DNA from: JAKLFA01 sp038222225
Lineage (GTDB): Bacteria > Omnitrophota > Gorgyraeia > Zapsychrales > JANLHA01
Direction: 5' to 3'
DNA: 64,000 nt
Assembly (NCBI GenBank): GCA_038222225.1
Contig: JBBRHV010000007.1
Coordinates: 1-64,000, forward strand
Below the pieces are notes generated by a model. It did no database searches. It was not told the DNA's origin and saw only the letters and a list, made by a program, of their open reading frames with translations. Numbering within the stretch: position 1 is the stretch's first letter; every line of letters starts with the position of its first letter. The position numbers and the translations under genes were made by a program. Below are positions 61,761 through 64,000 of this stretch, one piece after another.

Positions 61761-62825
61761 TTAAAATAGCGCTGCCAGCTTTTGTACCGCCGCATCGATG
61801 ACCGATACACACTCTTCATAGGCCGATAAGGGCTGCCCCATAGGATCCGGAATTTCAATGCTTGCCCCGGCCCCTTCTTTAAGAAATTCCCTTAAAAGAT
61901 AAACCCGGTCATAAACCTCTGGGGCATGTTTCAAAACAACCTGACGATGCGCCTCGGTCATTACCAAAATCATGTCGGATTTATAAAGCATCGTGGAGCT
62001 TACGGACTGTGATAAATGCTGCGATGCATCAACCCCGCGTTTCTTAAGGACCTCCAACGATCCCCCGCTGGCTGCGGTGCTTAAAAAAACACCGGTCCCT
62101 GCTGAATAGACCTCCACATTCTGCTCTGGCCTTAAATACTTCTTCAATAAATATTCCGCCATAACCGAACGGCAGCTGTTCCCAGTACAAACCATCAAAA
62201 TATTTTTCTGGTTACAAACCTCAACAACATCCTGCTGTGAAATAAGGCCTTTTCTTAAGACAAGCGGCGGGTTCTGCGTGCAATCTACAACCGTCGAAGA
62301 CGCGCCGTATTCCGACATGCCGGCATCAATGGCGATATCAACCAGACCATTGAGCTCACGCAATGCCTCAGAACAGGTTGCCGGAGCCGGATGGCCTTCA
62401 AAATTTGCCGAAGGCGCCACAACCGTACACTGAGCTTCGTTCAACAAAAGGGTGGCCACCGGATGCGCCGGCATACGAACTCCAATGGTCTTGCCGTCTT
62501 CCATGGCCGGCACAACAATGGTCAGCGGCCCAGGCCAAAACCGGTCAACGACCTTAAACAAGGCCGCACTGCGTAACGGAGTATACTTCAAAAGCAAACT
62601 GCGCTTAGGGATTAAAATCGAAAATGGTTTGTCCTCTGACCGCCTCTTCACTTCCTTGAGACGTTTGATCGCGCCCGGATGATCGGCATTGGCGGCGATG
62701 CCGTAAACGGTTTCCGTAGGAAAAATGACAAGGCCGCCCTTTTCAATAACCTGTGCGCACCGGGCAATTTTGTCCCTCTCAGGAAAATACGGATGAACTT
62801 CAACCAATCGCGTATCACCGTTCAC
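61761..62825 (-). CDS. Fusion of Sua5/YrdC-type threonylcarbamoyl-AMP synthase and low-molecular-weight protein phosphatase
   Basis: 354 residues from GTG 62825 (GGAGGAG upstream). Residues 1-200 are a YrdC/Sua5 domain (KGGLVIFPTETVYGIAANA, KRRSEDKPFSILI, VRMPAHPVA, VAPSANFEG) for the t6A tRNA modification. Residues 208-354 are a LMW-PTP domain with P-loop CTGNSCRS (Cys213, Arg219) and acid Asp327 in DPMG. The Thr/Ser at the fifth loop position resembles the arginine phosphatase YwlE (CTGNTCRS) more than tyrosine phosphatases (CLGNICRS). Order with rpiB and glyA parallels B. subtilis ywlC-ywlE-ywlF-glyA. Confidence 0.9.
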   Translation of the reverse strand: MNGDTRLVEVHPYFPERDKIARCAQVIEKGGLVIFPTETVYGIAANADHPGAIKRLKEVKRRSEDKPFSILIPKRSLLLKYTPLRSAALFKVVDRFWPGPLTIVVPAMEDGKTIGVRMPAHPVATLLLNEAQCTVVAPSANFEGHPAPATCSEALRELNGLVDIAIDAGMSEYGASSTVVDCTQNPPLVLRKGLISQQDVVEVCNQKNILMVCTGNSCRSVMAEYLLKKYLRPEQNVEVYSAGTGVFLSTAASGGSLEVLKKRGVDASQHLSQSVSSTMLYKSDMILVMTEAHRQVVLKHAPEVYDRVYLLREFLKEGAGASIEIPDPMGQPLSAYEECVSVIDAAVQKLAALF

Positions 62826-62827
62826 GC

Positions 62828-63307
62828 CTATGCTCCTCCTAAAATCTTCTTGCGTTCCTGTTCACGGTAATCCATCAGCTTCGCTTCAACGCCTGAATCC
62901 GATAACGCCAAAATACGCAATGCCAAGAAGGCCGCATTTTTGGCTCCGGCTTTTCCGACGGCCACACAGGCCACAGGAACCCCCGGCGGCATCTGAACCG
63001 TTGATAACAAAGCATCTAATCCGTCAAGATCCGAGGCATTCAAAGGCACCCCGATGACCGGCAAGCTGGTGTGCGCCGCGACTACTCCTGACAAGGCCGC
63101 CGACATTCCTGCTCCGCAGATGACAACCTGGATGCCCCGCTCCTTTAATTGTTCAGCATATTCCGAAGTTTCCTTAGGCGTGCGGTGCGCCGAAAGAACT
63201 CTAAGCTCAAACCCGACCCCGAATCCTTCCAAGACCTGACCTGACAATTCCATGACCGGCATATCAGACTTGCTCCCCATCATAATCGCGACCTTAACAT
63301 TTGCCAT
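62828..63307 (-). CDS. purE: N5-carboxyaminoimidazole ribonucleotide mutase
   Basis: 159 residues, a normal PurE: MGSKSDMPVM, LSAHRTP, ICGAGMSAALSGVVAAHT, GVPL...LDALLSTVQMPPGVPVACVAVG. It rearranges N5-CAIR to CAIR in purine synthesis. A good AAAGGAG site precedes the ATG. It follows purD by 24 bp. Confidence 0.97.
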   Translation of the reverse strand: MANVKVAIMMGSKSDMPVMELSGQVLEGFGVGFELRVLSAHRTPKETSEYAEQLKERGIQVVICGAGMSAALSGVVAAHTSLPVIGVPLNASDLDGLDALLSTVQMPPGVPVACVAVGKAGAKNAAFLALRILALSDSGVEAKLMDYREQERKKILGGA

Positions 63308-63331
63308 GATTTTCTCCTTTCAGACGAACCC

Positions 63332-64000
63332 TTAAACCGTTTCCTGCTGAATATGCTTCAACGCCTTAGCCCCAATATCCCGGCGAAAAAAGCAATGATC
63401 AAAATGAACCATATCCACAATCTTATAGGTATTCTCAATAGCGCCTTCAATTCCTTCTCCCAGCGCTGTCACGCCCAACACGCGCCCCCCAGAAGTGACG
63501 GTCACATTGCCCTGCCGTTTTGTCCCGGCATGAAACACGATGCCTTCCTGAGAGACGGCTGCCTTTTCTAAACCTTGGATGACCATTCCCTTATCATAAG
63601 AGCCCGGATAACCCCCAGAACTCATCACCACGCAGACACACGCGCGACGGTCCCAATCCAGATCAATTTGATCGATCCGCCGGTCACAGGCGGCCAAAAT
63701 CACATCCATCAGGTCTGTCTTCAAACGAGGCAGAACCGCCTGCGCTTCCGGATCCCCGAAACGCGCATTGAATTCCAAAACCATCGGCCCTTCATCCGTA
63801 ATCATGAGGCCCGCATATAAAACGCCCTGAAACGGCATCTTATCCATCACCATACCGCGGATCACCGGTTCAATCACTTGAGTTTCAATTTTGGCCAGCA
63901 TCAGGTCATTGACGAGCGGAGCCGGTGAATACGCACCCATTCCACCGGTATTGGGCCCCAGATCATCATCAAAAATCCTCTTGTGATCCTGAGAGCTCTC
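63332..64000 (-). CDS. purD: Phosphoribosylamine-glycine ligase, C-terminal part
   Basis: The ORF is open to the right edge; the 5' half lies outside the window. Read from the edge: SSQDHKRIFDDDLGPNTGGMGAYSPAPL, then FQGVLYAGLMITDEGPMVLEFNARFGDPEAQ, the ATP-grasp core of PurD. It joins phosphoribosylamine and glycine. About 222 residues are visible. Confidence 0.95.
   Translation of the reverse strand, partial: ESSQDHKRIFDDDLGPNTGGMGAYSPAPLVNDLMLAKIETQVIEPVIRGMVMDKMPFQGVLYAGLMITDEGPMVLEFNARFGDPEAQAVLPRLKTDLMDVILAACDRRIDQIDLDWDRRACVCVVMSSGGYPGSYDKGMVIQGLEKAAVSQEGIVFHAGTKRQGNVTVTSGGRVLGVTALGEGIEGAIENTYKIVDMVHFDHCFFRRDIGAKALKHIQQETV

Noticed and set aside
61709..61858. Long N-terminus of rpiB
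   Set aside because: It overlaps the Sua5-phosphatase fusion gene by about 100 bp and is not part of the RpiB fold; ATG 61708 has a good ribosome site.

Overview
The window looks like a chromosome segment of an uncultured Gram-negative bacterium. Evidence for an outer membrane is an LptD homologue, two heptose-type enzymes and a heptosyltransferase-family glycosyltransferase. Several features (HrcA/CIRCE control, an HspR-like regulator, a ywl-type sua5-phosphatase-rpiB-glyA order, paired GGDEF proteins, a giant RHS/FN3 surface protein) are not proteobacterial in flavour. A deep-branching Gram-negative phylum such as Omnitrophota is my best guess, but this is inference from gene content only. 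There is no rRNA, tRNA or CRISPR in the window. Nearly everything is on the minus strand; only one two-gene glycosyltransferase island (43184-45434) is on the plus strand.

Region 1 (1-8700): a giant secreted RHS protein that runs off the left edge and carries one apparent frameshift. A REP-type transposase (RAYT) lies upstream of it, and REP-like palindromes sit in the RHS leader.

Region 2 (8734-27743): a long, tightly packed cell-envelope sugar cluster. Read in the direction of transcription: ROK sugar kinase, lptD, UDP-glucose dehydrogenase, a second nucleotide-sugar dehydrogenase, UDP-xylose synthase-type decarboxylase, a TPP-dependent E1 alpha/beta pair, a GDP-fucose-synthase-like protein that has lost its catalytic and cofactor motifs, an intact SDR, then (after a repeat-filled gap) a B12-binding-type radical SAM enzyme, the heptose kinase/nucleotidyltransferase pair (hddA/hddC), a PLP sugar enzyme with His in place of the catalytic Lys, a polysaccharide deacetylase, a GT9, a normal sugar aminotransferase and a GT2. 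My reading is that this makes a modified, possibly deoxygenated and carbon-branched, heptose or hexose for a surface glycan. The E1 pair with its degenerate SDR is the most interesting candidate for something undescribed.

Region 3 (28233-42919): two diguanylate cyclases, an ABC ATPase, accD, a DUF1015 protein, an FmdB zinc ribbon and the heat-shock set. The order hrcA-grpE-dnaK-dnaJ sits behind a near-perfect CIRCE operator. clpB has its own CIRCE-like operator and an HspR-like MerR gene in front, whose promoter contains a repeated element in the -35/-10 spacer.

Region 4 (43184-64000): the plus-strand glycosyltransferase pair, a membrane-TPR protein, hflX and miaA, an ECF sigma/anti-sigma/periplasmic repeat protein operon, an SPFH/NfeD pair ending in a strong terminator, small regulators, a DUF481 protein, aroK, a coiled-coil periplasmic protein with a possible 27-residue companion, and a housekeeping run (macro/Nudix, CCA-type nucleotidyltransferase, bifunctional nuclease, nrdR, glyA, rpiB, a Sua5-phosphatase fusion, purE, partial purD).

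Intergenic DNA is notable for two kinds of short tandem repeat, a 10-bp and a 7-bp family, lying just 3' of stop codons.
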